NCBI RefSeq assembly: GCF_000808015.1
Contig: NZ_JWHR01000121.1
Span: forward strand, 1-64,000
Source: Terrisporobacter othiniensis
GTDB lineage: Bacteria; Bacillota; Clostridia; Peptostreptococcales; Peptostreptococcaceae
Direction of reading: 5' to 3'
Length of the DNA stretch: 64,000 nt
In this document: positions 1-7,864 of the stretch, piece after piece
How the letters are laid out: each line of letters opens with the position of its first letter
Numbering within the stretch: the first letter of the stretch is position 1
Position numbers and translations under genes: made by a program
Notes under the pieces: generated by a model
Databases searched by the model: none
Told to the model about the DNA's origin: nothing
The model's input: only the letters and a program-made list of their open reading frames with translations

Positions 1-16
1 GTAAAGGAGGATAAAT

Positions 17-289
17 ATGGCTGCTACCATAAAAAACTATAATGATAGATTAGTTATCATAAATATAAACTCTCATACAGGCGATAAAATTAAATTAAAT
101 CTGCCTGTTGACTTTGTTAAAAAACTAATAAAAAATAATGCTTTGGATTTTTTCTTATTTGAAGAAGAAATCGTTGATACACAAAAAATGATAAAATCCC
201 TTTTAGACTCATTTAATTATAATCTAACGGGCGAAATTGCTAATTTAGAAAGATATAATGGTGATTTAATAAAAATTAAAATTCAATAA
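17..289 (+). CDS. SHOCT-like / DUF2089-type small protein
   Basis: A 90-residue protein with a good ribosome site (AAAGGAGG) ending a few bases before the ATG. The N-terminal half (residues 10-40) has the pattern of the SHOCT-like domain found at the C terminus of DUF2089 and adhesin-domain proteins: a short strand pair, then an NLPVDFVKKLIK helix. The C-terminal half ends in an amphipathic helix and a G-(D/E)-I-(A/V) strand pair (LTGEIANLERYNGDLIKIKI). The ribosome site lies at the window edge, so an upstream operon partner, often a putative-adhesin or sigma/anti-sigma gene, may precede it out of view. No catalytic residues are visible and the function is unknown. The family call rests on overall pattern only. 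Confidence 0.6.
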   Translation: MAATIKNYNDRLVIININSHTGDKIKLNLPVDFVKKLIKNNALDFFLFEEEIVDTQKMIKSLLDSFNYNLTGEIANLERYNGDLIKIKIQ

Positions 290-406
290 AAATTTCACTT
301 CATTTGAACAATATATCAGCAAATCATCTTAAGCTATTGTGTGGGAGGTCCACTTCATATTACCAAAGATATATCTTTTAGCAATCATATATATTCGTTA
401 CTCTAT

Positions 407-439
407 AAAAAAAGTTGTCTCATAAGAGACAACTTTTTT
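407..439. terminator. Bidirectional Rho-independent terminator
   Basis: An A-run, an 8-bp stem (GTTGTCTC / GAGACAAC), a 4-base loop and a T-run. It lies just after the stop of the minus-strand Na/Pi transporter and can also stop plus-strand transcripts from the first gene. Bases 290-406 hold no other recognisable feature. Confidence 0.85.
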
Positions 440-440
440 A

Positions 441-2048
441 TTAGTTTGCTTTAACTTGATTAGCTATATTACATGAGTGATCTGATACTCTTTCTAAATT
501 TGTTAGTAAATCTAAGAACAGTACTCCAGAATCAATTGTGCATTTTCCTTTATTTAATCTTTCCATGTGAGTTTTCTTATAAAGTTTATCAAGGGCATCT
601 ACTTCATCTTCTACTTTGTAAATTTTAGATACCATTTCTTTATTATCTTCTTCTAAACATTTTAATGCTGTTTTGAAGTTTTCTTGCGATTTAGTGTATA
701 TATTAGTCATTTCTTCAATAGCACTTTGAGAGAATTGTAAATCTTTTTCTATTGCTATTTTAGATAATTCAGATATATTTTCAGCATGGTCAGATACTCT
801 TTCTATATCATTAACTGTGTTAAATAATAAGTCAACTTTATTTCTTTCTTCATCATTAAGTGGTGACTTAGAAAGTTTTAACAAATAATTTAATATGTCT
901 TTTTGTAATATGTTTACTATTTCTTCATATTTTTCTGTTTTCTTAACAGATTCCATTGATTTATTTAATAAAGAGTCCATAGACGCTTCTAATGCATGGT
1001 TTGCTTTATCACCCATTCTTATAACTTCTTTCATTGTATTTCCAAGAGCTATAGATGGAGTTTGAAGTATTCTTTCATCTAAATATTTAGTTCTAACTGT
1101 TGCTTCACTTTCTTCTTCAGTTATTGGCATCATTTTTAATACTAATTTAACTATATATTTTGCAAATGGTAATAAAATTAATACGTTTACTACGTTGAAT
1201 ATAGTATGTGCATTTGCTATTTGTCTAGCTGCATCAGTTGGATCTAACCATGTTACAAACTTAGTTATTGGATAATTTAAAACTAAAACAAATATTAAAG
1301 TACCTATAACGTTAAAAGTTAAATGCATTGTAGCTGCACGTTTAGCATTTCTAGATGCACCTATACTTGATATTAATGAAGTTACACAAGTTCCTATGTT
1401 ATCTCCGTATAATATTGGAAGTGCTGCACTAAGTGGTATTAACCCTTGTGAAGCAAGTGCTATAAGCATACCCATTGAAGCTGACGAACTTTGTATTATA
1501 CCTGTTATAGCAAAACCTGCAAGAATTCCAAGTAATGGATGCTTACCAAAGTAAATTAATGATTGTCTAAATCCTTCATATTCAGCTAAAGGTTTAACTG
1601 CATCTTTCATAAATTCCATACCTGTAAATAAGATACCAAATCCTAAAAGTATTGTTGCAAATTCTTTTGTTCTTTGCTTTTTGCTAAATAAATATAATAT
1701 TATACCAATACCTAGAGCAACTGGTGCTATTGCTTCTAATTTAAATGATACTATTTGAGCTGTAACAGTTGTTCCTATGTTAGCTCCCATTATAACACCT
1801 ATTGCTTGAGTTAAATTCATTATTCCTGCATTTACAAAACCAACAACCATTACTGTTGCTGCAGATGAACTTTGTATAATTGCTGTTACTACTGTCCCTA
1901 CTATAACACCCATAACTGTGTTACTAGTTAACTTTTCTACTATTCTTTTTAGTTTGTCTCCTGCTGCTTTTTGCAGGCCTTCTGCCATTAAATTCATTCC
2001 ATATAGGAATAATCCCAGACCGCCTAACAGGCTTATTGCTATTTCCAA
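441..2048 (-). CDS. Na/Pi cotransporter family protein with PhoU-like C-terminal domain
   Basis: A 535-residue membrane protein of the Na/phosphate cotransporter (NptA/YjbB) family. The N-terminal ~310 residues are hydrophobic and contain the family's duplicated QSSSA motif, once near residue 59 (IIQSSSAATVMVVG) and again near residue 187 (IIQSSSASMGMLIA); each lies in a re-entrant Na/phosphate-binding repeat. Residues ~345-535 are helical and PhoU-like, with RVSDHAENI and RVSDHSCNI helices. The ATG at 2048 has AAGGAGG about 10 bases upstream. The gene stands alone, ending at the terminator at 407-439. Upstream lies a four-repeat Pho box (see 2179-2243), so induction by phosphate starvation through PhoP-PhoR is likely. 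Length and domain order are normal for the family. Confidence 0.92.
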   Translation of the reverse strand: MEIAISLLGGLGLFLYGMNLMAEGLQKAAGDKLKRIVEKLTSNTVMGVIVGTVVTAIIQSSSAATVMVVGFVNAGIMNLTQAIGVIMGANIGTTVTAQIVSFKLEAIAPVALGIGIILYLFSKKQRTKEFATILLGFGILFTGMEFMKDAVKPLAEYEGFRQSLIYFGKHPLLGILAGFAITGIIQSSSASMGMLIALASQGLIPLSAALPILYGDNIGTCVTSLISSIGASRNAKRAATMHLTFNVIGTLIFVLVLNYPITKFVTWLDPTDAARQIANAHTIFNVVNVLILLPFAKYIVKLVLKMMPITEEESEATVRTKYLDERILQTPSIALGNTMKEVIRMGDKANHALEASMDSLLNKSMESVKKTEKYEEIVNILQKDILNYLLKLSKSPLNDEERNKVDLLFNTVNDIERVSDHAENISELSKIAIEKDLQFSQSAIEEMTNIYTKSQENFKTALKCLEEDNKEMVSKIYKVEDEVDALDKLYKKTHMERLNKGKCTIDSGVLFLDLLTNLERVSDHSCNIANQVKAN

Positions 2049-2178
2049 AACTCTTTCCTCCTTAAGTTATATCTAATGATTATCATCCCATTTTTTATAT
2101 GTATATTTCATTTTGTAATACATATTTAACAATTATGTTTTTCATTTAACATATATTTAATATTTAAGCTACCATGCT

Positions 2179-2243
2179 ATAATATTACATTTTTATAACC
2201 CTTTGGTTAAAGAAAGGTTAAATGATTGTTAAGAGAATGTTAA
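2179..2243 (-). promoter_or_regulatory. Pho box (four TTAAC repeats) plus -10 of the Na/Pi transporter gene
   Basis: On the minus strand, TTAAC occurs four times at exactly 11-bp spacing (plus-strand GTTAA at 2206, 2217, 2228 and 2239). The upstream two read TTAACA. A -10-like TATTAT lies at 2184-2179, about 20 bp downstream of the last repeat, and the transporter ATG is at 2048. Direct TTAACA-like repeats at 11-bp spacing upstream of -10 are the binding pattern of PhoP in Firmicutes. The target gene, a phosphate transporter with a PhoU domain, fits. The rest of the 2049-2375 gap is AT-rich with nothing else recognised. Confidence 0.75.
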
Positions 2244-2375
2244 ATATTTTTTTAATATTTTAAGCATTATTATATTATTTTACTCTTAATTATAACTTCC
2301 TATTCTTTTTTAATTTCAATCTCAAATTATTAAGAATGTAAAATATTGGGTATATATTTTTTAGGAGGTGATTTT

Positions 2376-2567
2376 GTGGAAGAAATAATGGAACTTATAA
2401 ATAGAAAGTTTTTAAAAGATCATGAGTTATTATATTTAGAAGATAATGATTTAGTTAAATCTTGCAAGTATTTAAGACCACACAATGCCCATTATAAAGA
2501 ATATCTAGTTGTAGTTGATAATAACGGTAAAGATGAAGAACATATTGTCTGTTGTAAATTTATATAA
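2376..2567 (+). CDS. Hypothetical small protein
   Basis: A 63-residue protein. I place the start at the GTG at 2376 because AGGAGGTGA sits 7 bases before it; a longer reading from TTG 2346 would run through that ribosome site. The sequence is charged and soluble. It is rich in Asp, Glu and Lys, with a C-terminal VVDNNGKDEEHIVCCKF strand pair containing a Cys-Cys. No domain was recognised. The next gene downstream on the same strand is the YjdF-like fragment, 90 bp away with its own ribosome site. Confidence 0.6.
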   Translation: MEEIMELINRKFLKDHELLYLEDNDLVKSCKYLRPHNAHYKEYLVVVDNNGKDEEHIVCCKFI

Positions 2568-2657
2568 TCTTCTAAAAATTCTTTCATTTAGTCATAGTCA
2601 AATTATAAGTTGAATAATTATATATAAATCAATTGATAAACTTTAGGAGGTATATTA

Positions 2658-2849
2658 ATGAAGGAAGTATGTGCAGATTTGACTGTTTACTTTCAAGAGC
2701 CATATTGGGTAGGAGAATACAAACGAATTTCAGAAGAAAAAATTGAAACAAGTAAAGTGTTTTTTGACTATGAACCATTAATACATCAAGTTTATAATTA
2801 TTATTTGAAAAATTGGAGCAAACTTAAGTTTACCATATCTTATGAATAA
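2658..2849 (+). CDS. YjdF-like protein, apparently truncated (DUF2992 N-terminal part)
   Basis: A 63-residue product preceded by AGGAGG at 7-bp spacing. Its opening, LTVYFQEPYWVGEYKRISE, matches the N-terminal signature of YjdF/DUF2992 proteins (LTVYFDGPFWVG...). It continues with the usual EPLIHQVYNYYLKNW segment, but stops where the basic, Lys-rich C-terminal half (about 70 more residues) should begin. A terminator hairpin follows 13 bp after the stop, so the missing half is not nearby in another frame. In other Firmicutes yjdF is often controlled by an azaaromatic-sensing riboswitch. The 90 bp upstream here is too short and AT-rich to hold one. Confidence 0.6.
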   Translation: MKEVCADLTVYFQEPYWVGEYKRISEEKIETSKVFFDYEPLIHQVYNYYLKNWSKLKFTISYE

Positions 2850-2861
2850 ATATATGTATAT

Positions 2862-2910
2862 AAAAATAGCTAGGTTTATTTTGCTTCAAATACTCTAGCT
2901 ATTTTTATAT
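2862..2910. terminator. Rho-independent terminator after the YjdF-like gene
   Basis: A 12-bp stem (AAAAATAGCTAG / CTAGCTATTTTT) closes a loop of about 21 bases and is followed by TTTTATATT on the plus strand. It is A/T-symmetric and could also serve the minus-strand moaA-like gene, which ends at 2952. Confidence 0.75.
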
Positions 2911-2951
2911 TTAATTTTTTCATTAATAATATATGAATTACTTAATAAGTA

Positions 2952-3863
2952 TCAAATTAATGTATGATTCCTTGGTTTTTCTTTTAATATTTCTTTTATT
3001 ACTTCTTTAAACATTATTGGTTTGTGTAAAAATTCCCTTAAATCTATTTCTTCATCTGCATGAAGACAAAGTCTTATAAATCCATCATGAGTAATCATCA
3101 TTTTATTACAGTTTTTACAAAAACAGTCACTAATTGGTGCTATTGTTCCTACTCTTCCTTTTAATTTTTCCATTTTATAATATTTCGCGTTAGACTCTAC
3201 CTCAAATCCTAAAATATTAATATCTTCTAGATTTTCTATTAATTCTTTTGCATTTACATAACTTAAATCATAAAGTCTTTTATTTCCATTCCACGGTGTA
3301 AGTTCTACAAATCTTACATCCACATTATGATATTTTGTCAGCCTAATAAAGTCATACACCTCATCTGTGTTGAATTCATCTATAAGAACACAGTTTATTT
3401 TTACTGGTAGTTTTAGTCTTATGCATGTATTTAGAGCATTTAGTGCTTCTGTTAAACTACCACCTCTAGTTACTGCATTATATTTATACTCTTTTAGAGA
3501 GTCTATACTTAAATTTACTCTATCAAGACCGCTATTTTTCAATTCCAATGCTTTTTCACTGAAGTTCTGACCATTGGTTGTAATAGATACATCTTCTATA
3601 TTACACTCATGTTTAGCAAAATAAATTAAGTCTTTTAAGTAAGGATATAAAATCGGCTCTCCTCCTACAAATTTTATTTTATTTACACCAAGCTCCTTAA
3701 AACTCTTTATTATAAACTTATAATCATCGAAACTTAGTATATTATTAACAGATTCTTCTTCAGCTATCTCGTCTTCCTCCTTACAATAAACACACCTTAA
3801 GTTACATTTATCTGTAAGAGAAATTCTAAGATAGTCTATTTCTCTTAAATAGCTGTCTTTCAT
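2952..3863 (-). CDS. moaA: MoaA-like radical SAM protein (GTP 3',8-cyclase family)
   Basis: A 303-residue radical SAM enzyme. The N-terminal 4Fe-4S motif CNLRCVYC (Cys near residues 20, 24 and 27) is followed by GGEP in the SAM-binding strand (near residue 67). A C-terminal cluster, CFCKNCNKMMITHDGFIRLCL (near residue 250), has the CxxC...C spacing that binds the second 4Fe-4S cluster and GTP in MoaA. MoaA makes the first molybdopterin intermediate with MoaC. Two oddities stand out. It is about 20 residues shorter than most MoaA, and it ends ...KPRNHTLI without the C-terminal Gly-Gly needed for activity in studied MoaA. No other moa genes are adjacent. It could be an active variant or a related radical SAM enzyme. 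Confidence 0.75.
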   Translation of the reverse strand: MKDSYLREIDYLRISLTDKCNLRCVYCKEEDEIAEEESVNNILSFDDYKFIIKSFKELGVNKIKFVGGEPILYPYLKDLIYFAKHECNIEDVSITTNGQNFSEKALELKNSGLDRVNLSIDSLKEYKYNAVTRGGSLTEALNALNTCIRLKLPVKINCVLIDEFNTDEVYDFIRLTKYHNVDVRFVELTPWNGNKRLYDLSYVNAKELIENLEDINILGFEVESNAKYYKMEKLKGRVGTIAPISDCFCKNCNKMMITHDGFIRLCLHADEEIDLREFLHKPIMFKEVIKEILKEKPRNHTLI

Positions 3864-3952
3864 TTAGTTACCCTCTTTGCTTATAAATTTCCTATAATTT
3901 TCTATTTAATTATATAATATTACTTAAAGTGAATTAATTCAAATATTTTCAT

Positions 3953-3987
3953 AAAAAATAGCATAAAAACCTAAAATTTTTATGCTA
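3953..3987 (-). terminator. Rho-independent terminator after the YbjQ/small membrane protein pair
   Basis: An 11-bp stem TAGCATAAAAA / TTTTTATGCTA (3959-3987) with a minus-strand T-run at 3958-3953. It lies directly after the stop of the 46-residue membrane protein gene. Confidence 0.75.
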
Positions 3988-3993
3988 TAAACC

Positions 3994-4134
3994 TTAATAT
4001 TTATCGTATTTATCTAAATTTTCTTCTTTTTTCTCTCTTTGTCTTTCAATAACTTTTACAATAAGTAAAATTATTGAGCCAATTATTATAGCTCCATAAA
4101 ATAGCGTAAAGATACCAAAGATAATCATATTCAT
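3994..4134 (-). CDS. Small single-pass membrane protein
   Basis: A 46-residue open frame starting at ATG 4134 with a GGGGAG ribosome site (4142-4147). After MNM comes one hydrophobic segment of about 25 residues (IIFGIFTLFYGAIIIGSIIL...). A highly charged tail rich in Lys, Arg and Glu follows and ends DKYDKY. This is the layout of a bitopic membrane protein with a short cytoplasmic tail. It follows the YbjQ-family gene by 20 bp and is followed by a terminator, so the two form an operon. Function unknown; a membrane anchor or partner for the YbjQ protein is a guess. Confidence 0.6.
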   Translation of the reverse strand: MNMIIFGIFTLFYGAIIIGSIILLIVKVIERQREKKEENLDKYDKY

Positions 4135-4154
4135 CAATATGCTCCCCTTATATA

Positions 4155-4472
4155 CTACTCCTCTATTAAAACTGCTGTTCCATAAGCAATAACTTCACTT
4201 GCTCCAGCCATAACAGCAGAAGTACTTATTTGCATACCTATAATAGCATTTGCACCCATAGATTCAGCTTTGTCAACCATTCTTCCTACGGCAATTTTTC
4301 TAGCCTCTTCCATCATTTCTTGATAAGCTTTTATTTCTCCACCAACTAAAGTTTTAAAACTAGCGCCTATATCTTTTCCTATGTTTTTTGTTCTAACAGT
4401 ACTTGCTGATACAAAACCATAGACTTCTTTTATTTCTTTTCCTGGTACATTGTTTATAGTAGTTATTATCAT
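4155..4472 (-). CDS. YbjQ/UPF0145 family protein
   Basis: A 105-residue protein of the YbjQ (UPF0145, DUF74) family. It begins MIITTINNVPGKEI and contains the diagnostic NIGKDIGA and GEIKAYQEMMEEAR segments, and the C-terminal MGANAIIGMQISTS. The start chosen is the ATG at 4472, because AGGAGGATACATA precedes it directly; the reading that begins 24 bases earlier would put the ribosome site inside the gene. Family members form small pentameric-type oligomers and are annotated as possible heavy-metal-binding proteins without firm proof. The gene is first of a two-gene operon with the small membrane protein at 3994-4134. Confidence 0.88.
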   Translation of the reverse strand: MIITTINNVPGKEIKEVYGFVSASTVRTKNIGKDIGASFKTLVGGEIKAYQEMMEEARKIAVGRMVDKAESMGANAIIGMQISTSAVMAGASEVIAYGTAVLIEE

Positions 4473-4567
4473 TATGTATCCTCCTAAAAATTCCATTTAT
4501 TTTTATTATAACAAATTTTGATAATTTATTATATTTCAATATTGTTATATATTTTTATATAGTTGTA

Positions 4568-5908
4568 TTAACCTATTCCTCCAAGTAATATGCCTGCAAT
4601 AAATACTATTAAAGTTAAAAATACATATATATATTTGGCCATTGGTTCAAACCAAACTCCAAGTAGCTTTTTAGCACCAGTTTCAATTTCTGATTTTGCT
4701 TTGTTAATACCAATTACCCAAAAGAACATTATAGCTGCTATGAATGCTCCCAGTGGTATTATATAAATTGATACAAAGTCCATCCATTTTCCTAGTATAT
4801 CTCCATTTTCCACAAATAAGCCTACTAAAAATGCCAACGAACAAACAAGTATTACAGACACTCTTCTCTTTAATTTCAAGTTACTTTGAACTGCTTCTAT
4901 TGGTACTTCTAATAAGTTCATCAGAGATGTTATAGATGCAAATAAAACAGATATGAAAAATACTACGGCAAATATCCTTCCAAGAGGCATCAATTTAAAT
5001 ACAGATGGTAACGTTATAAATAGTAATGGTGGTCCTGCAGTAGGGTCCAAATTAAAAGCAAATACTGCTGGAATAATTACAAGACCTGCAGTTAAGGCTG
5101 CTAAAGTATCAAACACTACTGTGTTTTTTGCTGCATTTGGTATGTCTATATTCCTCTTTAAATAACTTCCATAAACGATCATACCAGAACCAGCTATGGA
5201 TAATGAGAAAAATGCTTGACCCAGTGCATAAATCCAAGTCTTCGGTTGAGATAAATACTCCCATTTAGGAACAAATAAATAATTTAATCCATCCTTTGCT
5301 CCATCTAACATTAAAACTCTTACTAAAAGTATTAAAAATAATATATAAAATGCTGGCATCATAATTTTATTTACCTTTTCAATTCCATTTGAAACACCAA
5401 GTAATAAAATTGATGCTGTAATTAATAAAGCTAAGAAATGCCATATTATACTTCCAAAAGGTCCTGCGATAGACCCAAAGTAAGCTGCTGAATCAACAGC
5501 GTTTAAAGCTTCTCCAGAGATACTTCCCAGTAAGAATTTTATAAACCATCCTACCACAACTGCATATCCAACAGCTATTCCAAAAGCTCCAAGTACTGGT
5601 ATAACGCCAAATATTCCTCCACCTTTTTTACCCTTAGTTTCTAAAGCTTTTTTAAAAGAACCTATTGGCCCCGTTTGAGTCATTCTCCCAAAGGCAAATT
5701 CCCCCATAAGTCCTGTACATCCTAACAATACTACAAATAAAATATAAGGTATTAAAAAAGCAGCTCCTCCAAATTGACCTACTCTATATGGAAACATCCA
5801 TATATTGCCCATTCCCACTGCTGACCCTATACACGCTAAAATAAATCCTGCTTTTGAAGTAAAAAGATCTCTACTTTCTTTTTCAGTCTTCATATTGTTA
5901 TTAGACAT
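4568..5908 (-). CDS. Sodium-dependent transporter, SNF/NSS family
   Basis: A 446-residue polytopic membrane protein of the neurotransmitter:sodium symporter family. After a short cytoplasmic start comes the family signature in TM1, FILACIGSAVGMGNIWMFPYRVGQFGG (quoted in parts: GSAVGMGNIWMFPY), with the unwound Na/substrate site. Eleven to twelve hydrophobic segments follow. Bacterial NSS proteins of this length often have 11 TM segments and import amino acids with Na+. The substrate cannot be told from sequence. The ribosome site GGGGGGAT lies just before the ATG at 5908. The gene is monocistronic, and no terminator is obvious in the 70 bp downstream. Confidence 0.9.
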   Translation of the reverse strand: MSNNNMKTEKESRDLFTSKAGFILACIGSAVGMGNIWMFPYRVGQFGGAAFLIPYILFVVLLGCTGLMGEFAFGRMTQTGPIGSFKKALETKGKKGGGIFGVIPVLGAFGIAVGYAVVVGWFIKFLLGSISGEALNAVDSAAYFGSIAGPFGSIIWHFLALLITASILLLGVSNGIEKVNKIMMPAFYILFLILLVRVLMLDGAKDGLNYLFVPKWEYLSQPKTWIYALGQAFFSLSIAGSGMIVYGSYLKRNIDIPNAAKNTVVFDTLAALTAGLVIIPAVFAFNLDPTAGPPLLFITLPSVFKLMPLGRIFAVVFFISVLFASITSLMNLLEVPIEAVQSNLKLKRRVSVILVCSLAFLVGLFVENGDILGKWMDFVSIYIIPLGAFIAAIMFFWVIGINKAKSEIETGAKKLLGVWFEPMAKYIYVFLTLIVFIAGILLGGIG

Positions 5909-6073
5909 GACTATCCCCCCTTTTTATATTTTCTGATATAATTATATGAAATAATATAATTTAAATAATTCTATCATAAAAATAATTTGTTAACCATAAT
6001 TTACCTTTTATTATTCATGCTCAGTTGAAGATTTCTTGTTAAAGTACTACCCTTATACTTGGAGGTGGTTAAC

Positions 6074-7039
6074 ATGAAAAAAGGCTATTTATATATAGCA
6101 ATAACAACAATTTTATTTAGTTCTATGGAGATAATGTTAAAATTTATTTCTAATACTTTTAATCCTATACAACTAACTTTTGAAAGATTTTTTATTGGCG
6201 GTTTAATTTTATTACCATTCGCAATTAAATCACTTAAATCTAAAGAAGTATCAATTAATAAAGAAGATATAAAACAATTTTTATTTTTAGGTTTTATGTG
6301 CGTAGTTGTGAGTATGATTTTTTATCAACTTGCTGTAACTCATACAAAAGCTTCTGTTGTTGCAGTTATTTTCAGTTGTAATCCTGTTTTTGTAATGTTA
6401 TTTGCTTATGTATTTTTAAAGGAAAAAATTCACTCCCACAATATTGTATCTCTCATTTTAGAAATTGTTGGAATTATAATTATTATTAATCCATTATCAA
6501 TTAAACTATCACCTATTGGAGTGGCATTGACACTTCTTGCTGCTATTACTTTTGCTTTGTATGGAGTTTTAGGAAAGAAAAGTACAATAAAGTTTGGTGG
6601 AGAAGTTGTAACTTGCTTTAGTTTTATTTTTGGAAGCCTAGAAATGCTTATATTAATATTAATAGGACATATTCCTTCTATTTCATCACTTTTAAATTCA
6701 TTTAATATAAGTGACTTTGCTAATGTCCCATTATTCACTGGGTATAACATGAATAATATTTGGGCAGTTATTTATGTCTATGTTTTTGTAACAGGCCTTG
6801 GATATGCTTCTTATTTTAAGGCTATGGAAGAAACTTCAGCTAATACTACATCTTTAGTATTTTTCTTTAAACCTGTTCTTTCACCTATTTTAGCTTTCAT
6901 TTTTATAAATGAATTTATTCCTATTAATATGATTGCGGGAATTTTATTTATAGTTGTTGGTTCTATTTTTACAATTATTTGTAATATGTCTTTGGAGAAA
7001 AAATCAATAAATCGCCAGGAAGAAATAACTTCTAATTAA
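6074..7039 (+). CDS. EamA/DMT-family transporter
   Basis: A 321-residue integral membrane protein with two EamA repeats (residues ~3-140 and ~150-300), about 10 TM segments in all. The first repeat ends in AVIFSCNPVFVMLFAYVFLKEK, and the second in LVFFFKPVLSPILAFIFINEF; the P-x-F/L...F-x-x-E end of each repeat is typical of drug/metabolite exporters. The start chosen is ATG 6074 because GGAGGTGG (6061-6068) sits 5 bases upstream; an in-frame TTG 15 bases earlier would precede the ribosome site. Substrate unknown. The gene stands alone and ends at the terminator at 7115-7146. Confidence 0.88.
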   Translation: MKKGYLYIAITTILFSSMEIMLKFISNTFNPIQLTFERFFIGGLILLPFAIKSLKSKEVSINKEDIKQFLFLGFMCVVVSMIFYQLAVTHTKASVVAVIFSCNPVFVMLFAYVFLKEKIHSHNIVSLILEIVGIIIIINPLSIKLSPIGVALTLLAAITFALYGVLGKKSTIKFGGEVVTCFSFIFGSLEMLILILIGHIPSISSLLNSFNISDFANVPLFTGYNMNNIWAVIYVYVFVTGLGYASYFKAMEETSANTTSLVFFFKPVLSPILAFIFINEFIPINMIAGILFIVVGSIFTIICNMSLEKKSINRQEEITSN

Positions 7040-7114
7040 AAGATATGCTTTGCTCAAAAGTTATTTTTTACAATTCTACACAAGTTTAAGAAAATTATAA
7101 TGTTTTGGAATGTG

Positions 7115-7147
7115 AAAAAGTATAAGCTTAATGCTTATACTTTTTTA
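7115..7147. terminator. Bidirectional Rho-independent terminator
   Basis: A 13-bp stem (AAAAAGTATAAGC / GCTTATACTTTTT) closes a 5-base loop, with T-runs on both strands. It lies between the convergent EamA and HD-domain genes and serves both. Confidence 0.88.
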
Positions 7148-7726
7148 TTATGAGTTAACAACTTCACCTTTTAGTCCTATTTCCTCTGCCACACTTTTCA
7201 TTCCTTCTATTGTTTGTTCTATAACTTCTTCTAAAGGTTTATCTAGCATTTCACATCCATTTTTTATGACATCTCTATTTACTCCTGCAGCAAAGCCGCT
7301 AGATTTAAATTTTTTCTTAACTGATTTTACACCTAAGTCTAATACGCTCTTAGATGGTCTCATAATTGCTGTTGCATTAACAAGGCCTGTTAGTTCATCA
7401 ATAGTATATAAAACCTTCTCTAGGTTACTCTCTGGCTTCACATCACAAACTAATCCATATCCATGACTAACAACTGAGCGTATTAATTCTTCATCTAAAT
7501 CTTTTTCTCTCATTATTTCTATTACTTTTTTACAATGCTCATCTGGATATTTTTCATAATCTAAATCATGTAATAGTCCTACAATTCCCCATTTTTCTGG
7601 ATCTTCATTGTAAAGACTTGCAAAATGCCTCATAACACCTTCTACTGCTAATGCATGATTTATTAAATGTTCATCTTCATTATACTCTCTTAATATATTC
7701 CACGCTTCTTCTCTTGTTGGATACAT
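7148..7726 (-). CDS. HD-domain hydrolase (HDIG type)
   Basis: A 192-residue metal-dependent phosphohydrolase of the HD superfamily. The metal-binding residues appear in order: LINHALAVE (His near residue 24), GLLHDLDYEKYPDEH (the HD pair near residues 53-54), and Asp in TIDELTGLV (near residue 130). This matches the compact HDIG proteins often annotated as hydrolases of unknown nucleotide or phosphoester substrate. The ATG at 7726 has AGGAGGGG upstream. The gene is single and shares the downstream terminator with the convergent EamA gene. Confidence 0.85.
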   Translation of the reverse strand: MYPTREEAWNILREYNEDEHLINHALAVEGVMRHFASLYNEDPEKWGIVGLLHDLDYEKYPDEHCKKVIEIMREKDLDEELIRSVVSHGYGLVCDVKPESNLEKVLYTIDELTGLVNATAIMRPSKSVLDLGVKSVKKKFKSSGFAAGVNRDVIKNGCEMLDKPLEEVIEQTIEGMKSVAEEIGLKGEVVNS

Positions 7727-7864
7727 AGATTACCCCTCCTATGATTAATCTTATCTTATATTATTGTATCACCAATTATTGTAAATTAACTTAAGATATT
7801 ATAAATTATTCCAAATTTCAGAAGATTTTAAACAGTATTTTAACAAAGAAAAAACAACCACTTA

